A stretch of 64,000 nucleotides of DNA from Yponomeuta sedellus (Eukaryota > Arthropoda > Insecta > Lepidoptera > Yponomeutidae), in the NCBI GenBank assembly GCA_934045075.1, contig OW203726.1, positions 16,555,988 to 16,619,987 on the forward strand. Reading direction: 5' to 3'. The notes below the pieces were generated by a model, which was not told where the DNA came from, searched no databases, and worked only from the letters and a program-made list of their open reading frames with translations. Position 1 is the stretch's first letter; each line of letters starts with the position of its first letter. Both the position numbers and the translations under genes were made by a program. Shown here one piece after another: positions 19,394-34,300 of the stretch.

Positions 19394-22300
19394 CTAGACG
19401 GAACAAGAGGTAGAATTAGGAAGAATAACAGAAGTGGGATTCAGTGCCTCCCGAACTTTCAATATCGTGGCTGAGAAAAAATGTGATTTGCTTTGGCTAA
19501 CCCTACCACTAAGGAACGCAATTACTTTTATCTAATCTGGGATTTAAATTTCATTTGTGGTTTTTAACAATAAATATTAATTTACTTACAAGAATAAATG
19601 GATAAAACCTTTAAATTTTCGCTTACGCAATCTAACATTTTAATGAGAGTACATAAAACAAATACTTTCATAAATGTAGTCTGAGGAGTTGCCTGATAAT
19701 AAAATTATATAAGGATTTTTTAAAACATTTTTGTTTTCGCGCTCTGTTTTACAAATGTTTTTTTTTTTTTCAAATTTAACAAGATTAGTATTATTTTTTC
19801 TCAATCAAACACTACGTTTAGGATAACAAAAATGTCTGTCCGTAATATGTCCGTAATAACCTAACCAAATTTATCAAAAGTACTCATTCTAATACAATGA
19901 AATAAATAAACAATTTGTTGTGCGGGTGAGTCGGCAAGCCAAACGTAGCAGCATCGTTACCGTTTTATCAGGATCTGCATAGATAGCACAGAGGCGTAAG
20001 TCAGGAACGTCACACGTAAATCGTCAGGATCATAAAACGGAGTTATGCATGAACTAAGAGAAGAACTGTCTTATGAAAGTCATCTATATTGTCTATTATT
20101 TTTAGTGACTTACAGTGCGTTCACATTAACTTGACGCGTGAGAGAATTGGTAACATGGACATAACATGTGAATTAGCTATTGGACCTAATCGGAAGATGG
20201 TAAAACAAGCCCTCAATCCTTTTATTTTCCCCAAGTAATGGGAATGATTTCTTATTTAACATGGTAACAGTAAACATTTCAGTGCTACCAATTCTCTCAC
20301 GCGTCAAGTTAATGTGAACGCACTATAGTTCTTACCGGTTTTTTAAATATTAAATTGCTACACGAGAGCAGGACAACATCATACAAGTTTATGTATGTGA
20401 GAGTGAAATAAAAAGCTCACAGATAATGCTCGTAGAACATCAGTGAAATGACGTTTGGAGTGGTCTGTGAACGAAAGATTTTTTTACATTCTTTGGTTGG
20501 CGGTTCGCGCGAGTCTTGTTGTGTTGCGACAAAGTTGGCGAAAATTGTACTTATTCTTAATTCTGTAAATTATTATTCAATTTCGTTAATTTTTCATAGA
20601 CTGTCACAGAAAAGGGCATTATAATATCTCTAATAGTTTCTTTGTAGAAGGGAAAACGATCGCGAAGTTCGCTCTTTGAATAAAATTAGAAAGGATTTTT
20701 TAAGTTCCTTAAGAGATATTACTTTGCCTCGGAACAACGGCTACATCATCCAACCTAGGTTTCCCAAGGCGTCCACTTCTTCTAAAAAGTTTATAACTTC
20801 ATAGCGATTCATTTTCTCACAAAACTCCGCAGTAAACACAATGCTAATCACAATCTCCAACCAAAACAATACGACAAAATGGTAACCGATAACAAAGTGA
20901 AGAGAACCAAATCACAGATGACAGTCAATCTAAGTTCACGTAAAGTCACCAATATTGGCTACTTACATTAAGTACTATTTCATACTCAACTTGATAAGAT
21001 TCGATTCTGAATACGAAATATTTCTAAGTATGTGATTTTGACATTTCTGAGACCGGTCTAAGCTTAGTTTTTGTCTCTGAATGTCAGCCTAAATATAATG
21101 GAAAGTCGCTAACTGTCCATGCTCACAACGTCAAGGCATCTGTGAAGGTAATAACTAAATGTTGTTTGCAAAGTAGCGCCGGAGAGTACTGGTATGACGA
21201 GTAACGAGTATTATGAAATATTTTTGTTAAATTAAAATAAAATTTTAAAAAGAATGATTAATTCTTTACTGCACAAATGATAAGCTTTCGTTGCCTTTAC
21301 CTGGTCTTCCTCGGGAAGAACGTGTGGGAAGATCCGCACCCACTGGCCGGCGCGTCCCGGCGCCTTGTCCCATCGCACGCCATTGCCCCAGGAGTTGGCT
21401 GATGACGTCACGCGTTTCCGTTGCGCGGCGCTGACGTAGCTATTGGTCCGCCAGGTCTCGTCCGCGGCGGCAGTTTCGGAGGCGGTTGAGGTGGTGCCGC
21501 TTGAGGATGACTGGAAACGAGCATTAGGAGTGGCTATGTTAGGTTCTTCTCTACATAATCAGCATTGACGTACGATTAAGATTAATAGATCATTTTGTTT
21601 TTAAATAAAAAATATAATATTTTGACATACATTACGCGATACAGATCCCGTAGGGGGTACGCGAGTAGATAGAGTAGGGTTTGCTATGATTCTAACAGGC
21701 CTCTTTTGGTACATCATTTCTTTTATGTAGTCTATACATATACGTCCCACTGCAAGGCAAGGGACTTCTCTCAGAAAACCATTATGGGCTTAGTTACCAC
21801 GCGTGCCAACCGCGTATTGGAAATTTCAAGCGCTGAATATTTATACTCTTTAATTTAATCACATAATTTATCTACTAATCACAATATTCATATAATTTAA
21901 TCAAAGAACTGCCCTTCTATTACATAGCATTCCACTCTATCTAGTTAATCATTTAGACGACTCAAAAGTGTCAAAATATGTATGCATTTGACAGCTGGAG
22001 TAGCTTAAACAAAGTAAAAATCAACGTCACTCAACTCAGTGGATACTCACATACACGGATGTCAATGACATCCGTGCTCACATAATATTGGGACAATCAC
22101 AGATATTGATTTTGTCTTTTTAATCTGTGTTACTGATTTAAGACAAGATAATGTAAGTAGTTTATTTTCTGACCTGTTCATCCGATAACTCAGTGTTCGA
22201 ATCTGATAGCGTCTTCACTGGACGGCCCATAGCTTCTCTTCTTTCCTGCGGAACGCAAAAAGTTAATCCCATAGCAGTCCCACAGGACGCCTGGGGCACT

Positions 22301-25300
22301 ATTAGTTAACTTCTCCGTTGTATGAAATCGTCCAATTTAACCTTTGGTTTTCTAAATGCGAATGATTTTTAATCTTATCTTTTTTTATGTAGGGTATCAT
22401 ACTTTAGACTGCTTCAAAAATGCATGATTTTTTTATCTGAATTTTTGAAGTTCTTAGGGGTCACTACCAGCAACGAAAGCACCGGGTTATACAAAAAAAT
22501 TAAGAACTTTTCTAGTTTGTCTCGGGTCTTGGATGTTATCTATCTATTTATTGTATTAAATCTATCGTCGAGTTAGCACCTGTAACACAAGTCATTTAGT
22601 TGTACTTAGTATAAGGCTAACGAGATCTGTGTAATATGTCCATGAATATTTATTTATTATTATTATTAATTGAAAAAAATGAAATTGATCCAAAATGAAT
22701 TATTAACATGAATAAACGTAACTTTAGGTGACTAACATAAATTAAAGTTATGTTTATTTAGTAACTTAATATGAAAAAAATGTCTTCATGCATTTTGAAG
22801 CACCCTATATATACATCGTTATCAACCATTGTATGTCCCCACTGCTGGGGCACGGGTCTCTTCCTGCATCGCAGGAATGTTAGGCCATACTCCACCACGG
22901 GGGCCAAGTCCGGGTTGGTGGAGTATGTGTACTGAGTGGTTATGTATACATGGACGTAACAATTACCCCCCATGAGCTTATACAGAGTGATTTTTTGTGT
23001 GGGCCATTAAGGGCAGGTACCTTAACCTTTGTACATTTACAGGAAAGCATGTTTTGGAGGAGACTATACTTAATTTTTTTAAGATATTCTAAGCTGCGAT
23101 CACAGATTTTGGAAAAAATACATAGTCAGCAAGAAAATGGTAATTTTACACAAAAACATTTTATATGCCATCGATCCTGCTTCTTATAAGGATTGAAATT
23201 CTCCACTGGATCGACTGAGGTTTAAGTATTAGGAATGTCAGATATTACAAAAAACTTTTCCCATACATTTGTAAGGAAATACCTACATAAGGGGGCATAA
23301 GATGAATACAGTTTTTGTTAAGCTGGCCTCATATTCGTGAGGCCCAGCGCTTTTCCTTCTCTAGGAATAGTAAGCTTCATAGCATGGAAGACGAGCCCGG
23401 CTTTTTACCGCACTACCACAGCTTATCTATATTAACCCTTAGCCACCTAACGTGTATTCTAGTAACACATCCACCTAACGTCGGTCATGGTGACCGCTTG
23501 CGTATAAGTACTACTAGGAAGGTAAAAAGCTCAAAAATTGCTATAAATCAAAACTGCATCATGTTTTTCAATTGTTTTTTTTTTCAAATTGTTTTAATAA
23601 ACTCTTCAAATTAACACTTTTACTTTTTACTATCGTTAATAAAAGTTAACTTACAAATATTTTAATAAATTATAGGTTATTCAATTAAGCTGAGATCTAA
23701 GCAATAACAATCAATGAGACTTCTTAATTTTTAATTATTTTAGTAACTTAAAGATATAACCTGTTATATAAAACTATCATTGGCACAATCAAATCACAAT
23801 CATGATAAAATTACAACTCCCTAAAATTTACAATTTTTCGCGGCAGTCTACACACATTTTTTGAGAACACTCAACGCAAATTGGATTTTTGCACTGAAAA
23901 CACAAATGGAATGTTTTACGTTTCTTTTTTGGTGCACACGTTGAGCAAGTTTTTCTTGATTCTAATTTGTCAGAACTGCCTGCCGAAGGTGTTCTTGGCT
24001 GTTCATCTATTTTGAGAACCCGGCGTCTCAAAATAGATGAACAGCCAAGAACATCTTCGGCAGGCAGTTCTGACAAATTAGAATCAAGAAAAACTTGCTC
24101 AACGTGTGCACCAAAAAAGAAACGTAAAACATTCCATTTGTGTTTTCATAAATCTAAAAAAACAGCAAGAAAATGTTAACACTAAAAGTAACGTAACAAC
24201 CTAGCGTCGGTCACCATGACCGCATACGAAATATATTTACCTGAATCTTTTCAATGCACGCACATGTTGCTTGGTCGGGCGCGGAGCGCAAACTGGACAG
24301 GGAGGGGAAAAAGTACACAGAGTTACAGGCTTGTGGCACGCGTAGTAACGAAAATATTTGAAAAAATATATCGAATGGAGTCACTGTGACCGACGCTAGG
24401 TGGTTAAGGGTTAACTTACCATAAACTTGTCAGCTACGGGAGGCTGTAGCGTGACGCAGTGTATTGGCAGGGCCCGTCGCCGGCGCCACTTGGTACCACG
24501 GCGCAAGCAGCTCGCCGGCGACTTGGCGCTCCTAACCGCGCGGCCCGGCGCCCCTTCGTCCTCGGAGCTGCTAGAATACAGACCATTTCGAACAAGCATT
24601 TTTAAATATTGCCCAACTATGCGACGTATATCTGTGTGTTCCTCGTGCCCAACTACCAGCATTCGTAAGGATTTGCAAAGGCCTCAGAAGGTGGTGTGCG
24701 CGAAACCGAGTTCTGGGCCAATGAACTTTGAATGGTCACCGCCCCACGGTAAGAAGAAGAATATGTTGCCACAATTGTTTCCGATTATACAACTATGTGT
24801 AACCAAGTCGTAATAATCTCTGACGTAATTTTCAAAGGAATTAGCTGAAAGTCAATCACAATTAGATGACATCTGTTGTGGTTGGTTTCTGATTCTTGAT
24901 TGAATCAAGTTCTCTTAATTTTCAGCTGCTGGAATAAAGGCCAGTTCAAACAAACTCATTTTCTATGTAGCCACAATCGTGTCCTACTGCTGGGCAATGG
25001 TATCTCCTATAACCAAGCCGGTAGAAAAGTCTTATACTCCGCCTAGGATGGCCACGTTTCATGTTATTAAGGAAACCCGAAAATCTTTGACGCCATGCAT
25101 CCTCTAAAAAAAGGAGCCAGGGCTCAGAAACAGCTACCTACTCAAACTGCGCAAGTAATGTTATGCTGTTTACAAAAGTTTCTTGAAATGAAAGAATCTG
25201 CTAATGACCTTCTTGTTAGCGTAGCGGAGTTTTTGTGTGGGTTTAATGAATTCTACGTAATTAAGACTCCGCATCACTCATTCCCATCTCCTCTTTTCTA

Positions 25301-28300
25301 CCTATCTCTCTCTAAATACTTTTCTCCTCACCTGTTAACAGGTTGCATTTGCGGACCTTGAAGTAGAGACAGGCCCGTGTGTCGCATGGGAAGACCGATG
25401 AGATCAAAGAGCTCGTGCAGCATTGGCCTCTTAACTGTCACATCAGCCTCACAGTCTGAGGCCAGAGCCGGGGATAGGTTCACCTGGAAGAACAGTGAAA
25501 GATGTCATGTGTACGTTACATCACGAATTCTTAGATTTTTAGGGTTGTGTAACTAAAATACCTATAGATAGATAACAAAGACAAAAGAAGATCTCTCCAT
25601 ACATCATTGCCCTTCTTCCTTTTCATCTATATGTCAGTCTGAGTAGTTATATACACTTCGAGTCTGTATGCAGGTCAATCTTTCGTCAACCCCGTATGCT
25701 GTCACAGATTTCTGACTATTTGTCATTCCTACAGGTCACTATTTTCTCTCGACTTGTCTTTGAGTGTAAAGCCGTAAAGTAAAATTTACTAAAGTTTTAG
25801 CATGTTCTGTTAAAACGTAGTGTTTACCTCCCTTAAAATGTAGTGTTTATATTCTCCTTGTGAGCTATAAGACGTGTTCCTGGCAGAAAGAGTCAACATC
25901 GGCTGGTTGCCACCAATAATTTAACTATTGCCAATTTTAGGGTTCAAAACTCTAAGATGTCAAAATAAATAATAACGGATGGACAGGTCCACAGACTACT
26001 AAAGACCCACAGAACAATCAAAGCAATACTCACCGGTCGACCGGCACGGATGTAAAATCCGTGTCGCCCGGTCCGTCGTCGTCGGCGGCGGCCGACGCAC
26101 AAACTAACAAAAATGTGTTATATTTTTTAAATACTTAGCCGTAAAATTCGCTAGTGTAAACCCGATCTAGTGCTACACGCAGGCGTGCCCTTGCACTCTG
26201 TTCCTCATATCAAATACCTCCAAAAGCCAAGGCTTAAGCGAGTCGTCGAGCAGCACGTCGAAGCCGTAGAACTCGAAGCAGTTTCGCGCGGGCGGGGTGC
26301 CGGCGGCCTGTGCCAGCAGCGTGAGCGTGACCAGCGCGCGCACGCGCTGCCAGGCCAGCCACTCGGCGCAGCCCCACCGCCCGGCCAGCGCGCGCCGCAC
26401 TTGCTTCAGGGTCCATTTGCACCCTGAAATATGAAAAAAAACAGCAGTTAGAGAATCGTTGACGGATGGAAGACTGACCCAAAGCTAAAATTACAAATAC
26501 GATTATTTATGTACATGCACCACGTACCGACTATATCCTTCATGCAATCCACTCCATGTGGATTTAAGATTTGTGGTTGTCTGGAAGAGAGCGCTCTTAG
26601 CGATAAGACCGCCAATTGTATAACATTACTTAGATTTAAGAATCATGGTTGTAATATTTTTCTGGTTGTGCAATAAAGTGTTCTCTATCTATCTATCTAT
26701 CGATCTATCTACGAACTGTAATGACACATGACAGTGCAATAAATGAATATGAATATATGAATAAACGCGTTGGCACGACCAGAGACCTCTCACTTCATTA
26801 GCAGATAAGTCGTATACGTCTCTAAGGCTTATGACTTGGAATTCTACGTAAAAAGTCGAGTGACAGCCAAAATCTGTATTCTGAACGCCATGCTAGATTG
26901 AATTCGAATGAGAAAATAAATGTCTAATGTCTAATCAGTCGAGTTATCTTATCTTATTTTTATGCAACAAATGTCTAAGCCTTCGAATATTTTGCGTCTA
27001 CGCTTTCATTTCGCATGGGAATAGAATTGGCCCTCAGATCTTTTTAGCGCATTGATGGCAAATTAGATATGCAGGACTTTCCAATCTAATACCGACCAGA
27101 TTCGCACTGTGAACTTATGTGTTCAAAACGTCACCACGCAACTTAAAACACTTAAGTTGTTTATTAAAAACTAACCTATTGGAGAACAATTAGCGGAAAT
27201 TCAGAGAACATTCTGAGCGAAGGCACGTTAACAGTGCGTTCTACGGTGTACTCTACAGTAGGACGAAGTCCTACTACATGTATCTCTTATAGCGAAAATT
27301 AAGGTTTTTCACCTTGCATTTTACATGGATTATGCCCCTTTGGTACGTCTATTATTTTACTTCGGAAAGTTTTCCAATAATTTAGCGCAACAGATTGAGG
27401 GCGGATGGGATTATGGGTATCAGTACAGGGAAAAGTAAAGTAAAGAATAAAGGAAAGAGCAAGCAAGACAAGGAAGGTGGCAAGAATAAGATTAAATAAG
27501 AATATTTGATTGCCCAAAGAATACAAAATAGGGCTAAGTTACATAGGACTGATACGTTCAATAGCACAAAATATACAGTATCTTCTACTGAGCTAGGCGC
27601 CTGATCCCGCGCCTGATCCCAAAAGGTATGGTAAACGTGTTTATTTAGAGGGCGTGTTTGTACATCTATATGTAATATTATTCCAGAGGTGTGATCTTAA
27701 GGTCTTACTTTTAAAACTTAAAATTTAAATTTTAGATTCTATTTTACTTTTAACATTTATTGATCATGCAAAATATTTAAAACATTTAAAAGTGTGCTGT
27801 AAGGAAGGAAAGAGAGAAGCATGGTGACACAACGAAATGGTAAGTAGCTTATTATGTACCTAACTAATTCTGATAGAATTATCGTCAAATTCAGGTTTTC
27901 AGAATACCAAACTTTGCTGGTTCTTGTTTTATTTTATAACTGCGTAATTTCAAATGAATATTATATAAAACTAATAACGCATATAGCATATACTCGTATA
28001 CGCATATAGCAAGCAAATGACGTCGATACGTACGTAACACATTAAGGTTGATCGCATAATTCTTAGGCCTAAAAGTAAGATACAGATCTATCGAAGAGAC
28101 GTAGAAGCAGAAAACTGACTAATATTCAACGATGCCCTCTCTACTATCTATATTATAAAATACATAAATCCGAGACTCACCACTGCCAATCCTGTCCTTG
28201 CACTCAGCATATCTCGGCCCAGTCTTGTTCAGAGACGAATTAGTCAGGTGGCGATAAGGATTATGTATGTCGGACAACGTATATTTGTCCGTACCGAATC

Positions 28301-31300
28301 TGGCAAGACCCTCCGCGTACATGTAAGCCGTCAGAGGTCTGTAGCCCGGTACACAGACGTAAAGACGCAGGTCAAACTGGAAATTGCATTTGCAGGTTTT
28401 ATTACATAAGGTGAAAATGGGTATCATGTGGTTTAGAGGAGTATTAGATACTTTACCTTATAACCAGCTATAAGCAGTGGACGTTCAATGTATCTTTGGA
28501 CTACGGCTGCACTACCGCATTGCATTTCACAGACGCTCTGAAAACAAAAACCGTAAGATATTTGAAAAAAAGTTCATTATTTGTGATATTGGGTCGAAAT
28601 ATCTAAACTAAACTTATACAGAAAGTATAAGTTTAGTTAAAAATAAAGGAAGTTTAAAGAATAAAGGAAGAATTCAAAGACTGTAAATTACTTAAAAGCA
28701 TTCGTGATAATAGGCATATTATAGTGATTCTAGTAACATTTTGTATCTTGAGAAGTGATCTGTAGCACTTTTTACCCGTATCTTGACCTATGCATAGGTC
28801 AAGATACGAGTAATTGGCCAATAATTGGCATCATATTCATCCTATTTTGTGGCATATGGCAGTTCACTCCCTACCCTCTGGGATACTGGCGTGAGTTCAT
28901 CTTATGTTATGACTTGTAGTCTATCGAATTTATGTTCTTCTTCACTTCTTCTGATCTCGATCACAATTTTTATTAGAGATTACGGTTTTTATATACAGTT
29001 TATACAGTTTTCAATCAACGGTGTGCTGTAACTTTCTAGGCCCTTTTCAATTTCATCACCAACCCTACGTGCCATCCACTGCGCTACAAAGTAGAAACTT
29101 TAAGAGCCAGCTCTTACAGGAACCACCTTACCCTGAATAAGAAGATCCCTCGTCCTTGGCTCTGAGCTACGGGCTTATGTATCCAGACCACGTTGGTGCT
29201 GGCGGTCTCCTCAGCTCCACGGCGCAGGCGGGAACACTCCGACACTAACTTGGCGTACTCCAGAGGCAAGTGGAAGCTCGGAGGGCTGGAATATGAAAAA
29301 AACGACTTCTAAGAAGGCTTAAGCCTCAAAGCCCCGAGAACTTTTAGGTCATAACATCCTAGCTCGGGCCTAATTATCTCCAATGTTTGAGCCCCATCAG
29401 GTGGGATTTCTCATAATTGCCGGTACGTGAGATATTTGGTCCCGCCTGCTTGGATACCATATTACGTACATCATTATTATTTGTCTACATCTGCCCACTG
29501 CTGGGTATAGGATTTTTGCCCCAAATGCTGTCTTTCACGGTTTCGTGTCTTCCCGCTGATCGTCCTCCTGTTCCCGCGCCGCTCTGATTGCCCTAGTTAA
29601 AAATAGCGCATAATATTCATAATACCATGGATATATGTACACAGTGATAGTTATATCTACGTTTGACAAAGAAAGTAAATCTGTATTTGTAAACAACTCG
29701 CAGAATTTAAAATTTTAGAGATTGTAACAAAATTTGTACGGTTAGCCAAGGGTCGCGTGTTCGAGTCCCGGCAGGGGCGGAATTTTTAGCCTCTAAATAG
29801 GTTTTTTAATTGTTAGTGCAACAAAAAGAATAAAATTAGTATACATTTAAGAAAGCTCGACGACCTTTTAAAAATTTTAAATTGTGCGAGCGAAACAGCG
29901 TGCTCCATCTAAGACAAGAACTATTTTAAAGAACAACCTTATGAATTTATCGAAGTCGGCACCTACTTGCTTATTTAAAATGCGTGGCTAAAGGTACTAA
30001 GGTAAGTTATGCAAGTGATTCCCACAGTTGTGAATAAATTTTGCTATCAGTACCTAGTATCTACCACAAGTAAACAAATACCTGACAAGACAGTGTTGAA
30101 TTTCTGAGAAATAATATTTATAAGTTAAATAACAAATAATCCGTAAGAAAACTGCATGGTTTAAATGCAGTTAAAAGTCTAGACCTAATTAATCATCTCA
30201 CTGCTTCATACAAGGTGTATAAAAATTACCTTTCTTCCCTGAAAAACAGAACCGTTTTTCATCAATAAAAAAAGTCTAAAAAATATCAGCTATTCTATAT
30301 TACGACAAACCCATTACAGCACAGTTCAATTATACTAAAGCAGCTGATAATTTTTCGTCATTTACCTAGCTGGTGTAGGTACTTTTCTCATGCCAAAAGT
30401 CACCATTCCTAGTGACCGATGGTTAGTGGAGCTTAAAGATGGGCGATTATGAATGACATCTCTTTTCGAATCATCTGAATTTACTAATGTTTATTTTCGA
30501 AAACAAGATTAGTAAATTACTAACATTCATTTTCGAATAAGTTTTACTAATATTACTAACTTACTACTCTCTGCAAATGCGATGCATGCATGCAAGAATA
30601 AAAGCGAGCTATTTTCAAATATTTCGTATGTTGTGGCGTAGTTGAGTGACTGTTCAGATGCCCCGAGTCGGACGCAGTTTCGGAAGCTGTAAGTGATGCA
30701 ATTTACTTAAGCCAGATGTCGCTGCCAGTTAATACAGAGAATAGTGTAGAGGTTCGAAATTTCACCGATGCCGGTGAGTCATCGGTGAAGTTGGAAAGAG
30801 CGCTGGCACGGATAGCCAGAGGTCGCGGGTTCGAATCCCGGCATGGGTGGAGTTTTTAGCCTCTAAATAGGTTTTTTTTTAGGAAAGACGTTAGTCATTT
30901 GAGTTGAGTTGAGTTCAAACGCTTGAGTTGAGTCTCGCGATTTTCGAAAACACGATTCGTGACGGAATGACACGACTTTACCTACACTATTCAATGCTGT
31001 CTTCCCAATATTGTTTCTTCCCAACAAAGAATATTTTCGAAACATATGAATAATTGCGTTTTCGAAAATTCCGAAGGTTTTTTCCAAAACGCCCATTTTT
31101 GGTAAAACTAGTGAGAGACCGCGACAAGTGGCGACATCTTATCACTGAGGGACGAAAGGCAGTACATGCAAGAACTAGCCTTCTTCTCGCATACGTTATG
31201 AATTTTGAGTGGTTTAAAAGCCATTGCAAAATGAATGTCGAAATATTTTTAAATTCTCTTCCTTAATTGGACACATTTACTATTTCGAAAAAAACTATAT

Positions 31301-34300
31301 TTCAGAAATAAACTAGATTAACGAAGGTTAAAACCATTTATGTCATAAATTGGGGAAAGTAGGAAAATTGCTCGCAGTGTCATGGCGTCGAATCTGACGT
31401 CACGCCACAGTAATCACTAGTAGTCACAACAAAGCACGGGTAAAGTTTACCAATGTTAACCTAAGCGTGACGTCATGCGGTGTGATGGGTGTTTTTGACA
31501 AAATGGCTGAAAGCATTATTAGAATCTTGGTAGTTAGCCAGTGTCGGCTAGGTCTACCTCACGATGGGCTGGTTGAGAGAGCGGAATGGGAGGTGAAGTG
31601 AATGGACTTACTTGGTGATGGTGGATGATGGATCGCTTTAGCTGTTGGGCAGATGATGAGCGGTGATGGATGAGCTGATGCGTCCAGCGCACGGAGAACA
31701 CTCCTGCACTGATCACTTATATTCTAATATTGTCAATATATTGTTCTTTGAGCTGATAAAGTTTCTTGGTCACCAAATGTCTATCACTTCACGAGAATTC
31801 GAGCACTTATCACGCGCGTATGTCACCGTGCGAATGTGTGTGCAGATGGCTGGATAAAATAGTAGCGAGCGAGCGGAACGAACAGAATAATGAATGAATG
31901 ACCACAGATTCATGATTACGTCGCGCGATCGATTCTCGCGCGAACAAATCTTGTATTAATCTTACAATCTATTATTATTGAAAATATTGGTAATGTATTT
32001 TTTTATTAAACTAAATCCGTGTTTAAATTTTTTTTTCATATGTACTTTCCCCTAACAATAAATCTTTGATTATTTGATACTGACGTCACGCCTATTAGGT
32101 TACACAGGACTTAAATTTCTAATAGCCGCAGGGGCCTGCAGCCTACGCATGCGGAGTGTGTCGAAATATATTCCAATGAAAACACTCCTTAAATTCAGTT
32201 TAAACTTAAATACATTAAGACTCTAAATAAAGAGCATTATCTATCTCTGTCATAACATTGAGCTATGTATTTATTTTTAGTTTATGTAGTTTACTTATTT
32301 CTTTCGTAGTTAGGTAGGTTATTCAATGTTTATGTAGTATATTTTGTATTCGTATATAGACCCGCTTTTAACTGCTTCTCCGACTCTCTTAGGTTTGCTG
32401 GAAGAAATCTCTTTCAGAGATAAGCTCGCCTTTGTACATGTTATTTCTTATGTAATGTCCTGTTTAATGTTTCGTGTATAATAAAGCATAATAATAAGTA
32501 AAGCTAACAGTATTTTCTTGGTAAATTGCACAATTCTACATATATTTAATAACCTACCTTGAACTTACATCCGCAAAAGGAATTCACTACGCAACCTTAC
32601 TTACAAGTTGCTAATGTTTTACTAACAATTTAATTGTTTACTTATTACATTAATTATGCCTAATTTTAGTGTCCTTATTCGAACCACCTTGAATCCGTTA
32701 AGAAAATAATAATAATAATAATCCGAGGATTAAATTTAAAATTATATTATAATAAAACTGTAGTTTCGGCTAATTGCATAGTTTGAAACTATTATGCACC
32801 TAAAGTGGAATTAACTAACGGAAGTTCCAACAAACTGGAAATGGACGAGATTATCATAAAGTTGGTCTGGTGGGAGCAGGAAGACTCTACAACTATGAAA
32901 TTAGGAATAATGATCTTGGAATTTCGCTTTAAGCAAAACTTATGTTTAGCTAAATAAATCCACCTGGAAAGGTTAAGAACAAAAAGAGACAATATACTCG
33001 TAGTTCAAAAATATACTCGTAGGTTATTAGAACCAAGAATGTTTTGATTAAACTTCTACTAGTGTGTAATGAAAATTATTTGTTGCATAATAAACATATT
33101 TGTACAAACGCGAGCTTAATAGTCATGAGTTTTTTTGTTCCAGCTAACCTTGGGTTATGTACCATGTGTTAGGTCCCAGGTACGAAGTCTATTTAGATTC
33201 CAGTATAAATATATTTTGATAATCATTGTAAAGCGCTCGTGGCATAGTCAAACCGAGTGATTGGAATCAATAAGTTGAGTTAAGCAACAACAATCGCGAT
33301 CGGGTGCAGGATGGATGACCATCCCGTCACTACCTTTAGTGGCATTTTTTCCGAGCGCTTCCATGCTTCGCAAGGCACGTTAGGCCGTTGGTGCCGGCTG
33401 TCATGTAACGGCAGTCATTAAGCCATTTCAGAGGCCTTTGGGCGGCTTGATAACTTCTGACAGTAAGGCCCGCCACTGTGTTATAATCCTCCACCAATCC
33501 GGACTTGGCCCCCGTGGTGGAGTATGACCTAACTTTCCTGCGATGCGAGGAAGAGACCCGTGCCCCAGAAGTGGGGACATACAAAGATTGATATCGATCG
33601 GATCATTGTAAAACGTTATAACCGAGTGGATTCGACGACAAATATGTTTCGATCAATATTGGGCTACGCTCACCGATCAAATGCCACCCCCATTTTTTGT
33701 ACACTTTTCAGTTATTCATGAGCTGTCTTTTCCCTGGCTGAAGTTTAGCTTTATGAGAAAGACCTTTTATTGTCGTTTAGGGTTTCTCACAATGTGAACC
33801 ACTACAATAGATTGTCTGAGGTAGATATGTCATTTGCATAGAAATTGCATAGTCATTTGCGTTACTGGAGGAAAAAGAGACATGCAGCAAGCAGCCGATG
33901 CAATAACGAATATTGTTGTCTAGACCTTTAATCGAACGGAGTTATTTATAAACTAAAATTCATTAAAACATTGCATAAACGCCGTATTACAAAATACAAT
34001 ACAATACAAAATCTTCATTTTGGTCAACTGCTTAATTTAACGGTATATATAGTATCTGGAGCCACCTTTTAAGCATGAATGATGCCTGTACTAGGTGACA
34101 CCGCATTCCACGTGTGTGTGTGTGTGTGTGTATGTATGTGCGTGTGTGTGTCTGCTTGATATAATTATATTAGTATTAATAATCTGCGATCGAGTCTTTA
34201 TAAACGGGGGTCTTAACCACAGACTATTCATTCATTCTGCATTTATGGATTGTTTTGCTGGACTCGTGTTAAATAGCTCAAGACTATAATTTCTAGTCCC

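Larger units (their letters stand above)
23432..24414 (-). mobile_element. Non-autonomous piggyBac element at a TTLL2 splice donor
   Basis: TTAA at both ends (23432-23435, 24411-24414) followed inward by CCCTTAGCCACCTAACG on the left and CCCTTAACCACCTAGCG on the right. Subterminal copies of CGTCGGTCATGGTGACCG are present. The TTAA target, CCCTT ends and the transposase relic inside identify piggyBac. The right TTAA overlaps the donor of TTLL2 coding exon 9 (GTAAGTTAA). Confidence 0.82.

Noticed and set aside
24427..24813. 128-codon plus-strand frame over TTLL2 exon 9
   Set aside because: It is the antisense shadow of a GC-rich coding exon and shows no family motif.
26170..26482. Overlapping plus and minus frames at TTLL2 exon 7
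   Set aside because: Only one minus frame gives the conserved [11 protein letters not shown] block; the others are shadows of the same GC-rich exon.
30987..31229. 80-codon minus-strand frame near 31 kb
   Set aside because: No motif; it overlaps the start of dispersed repeat X and simple GAGTT repeats.
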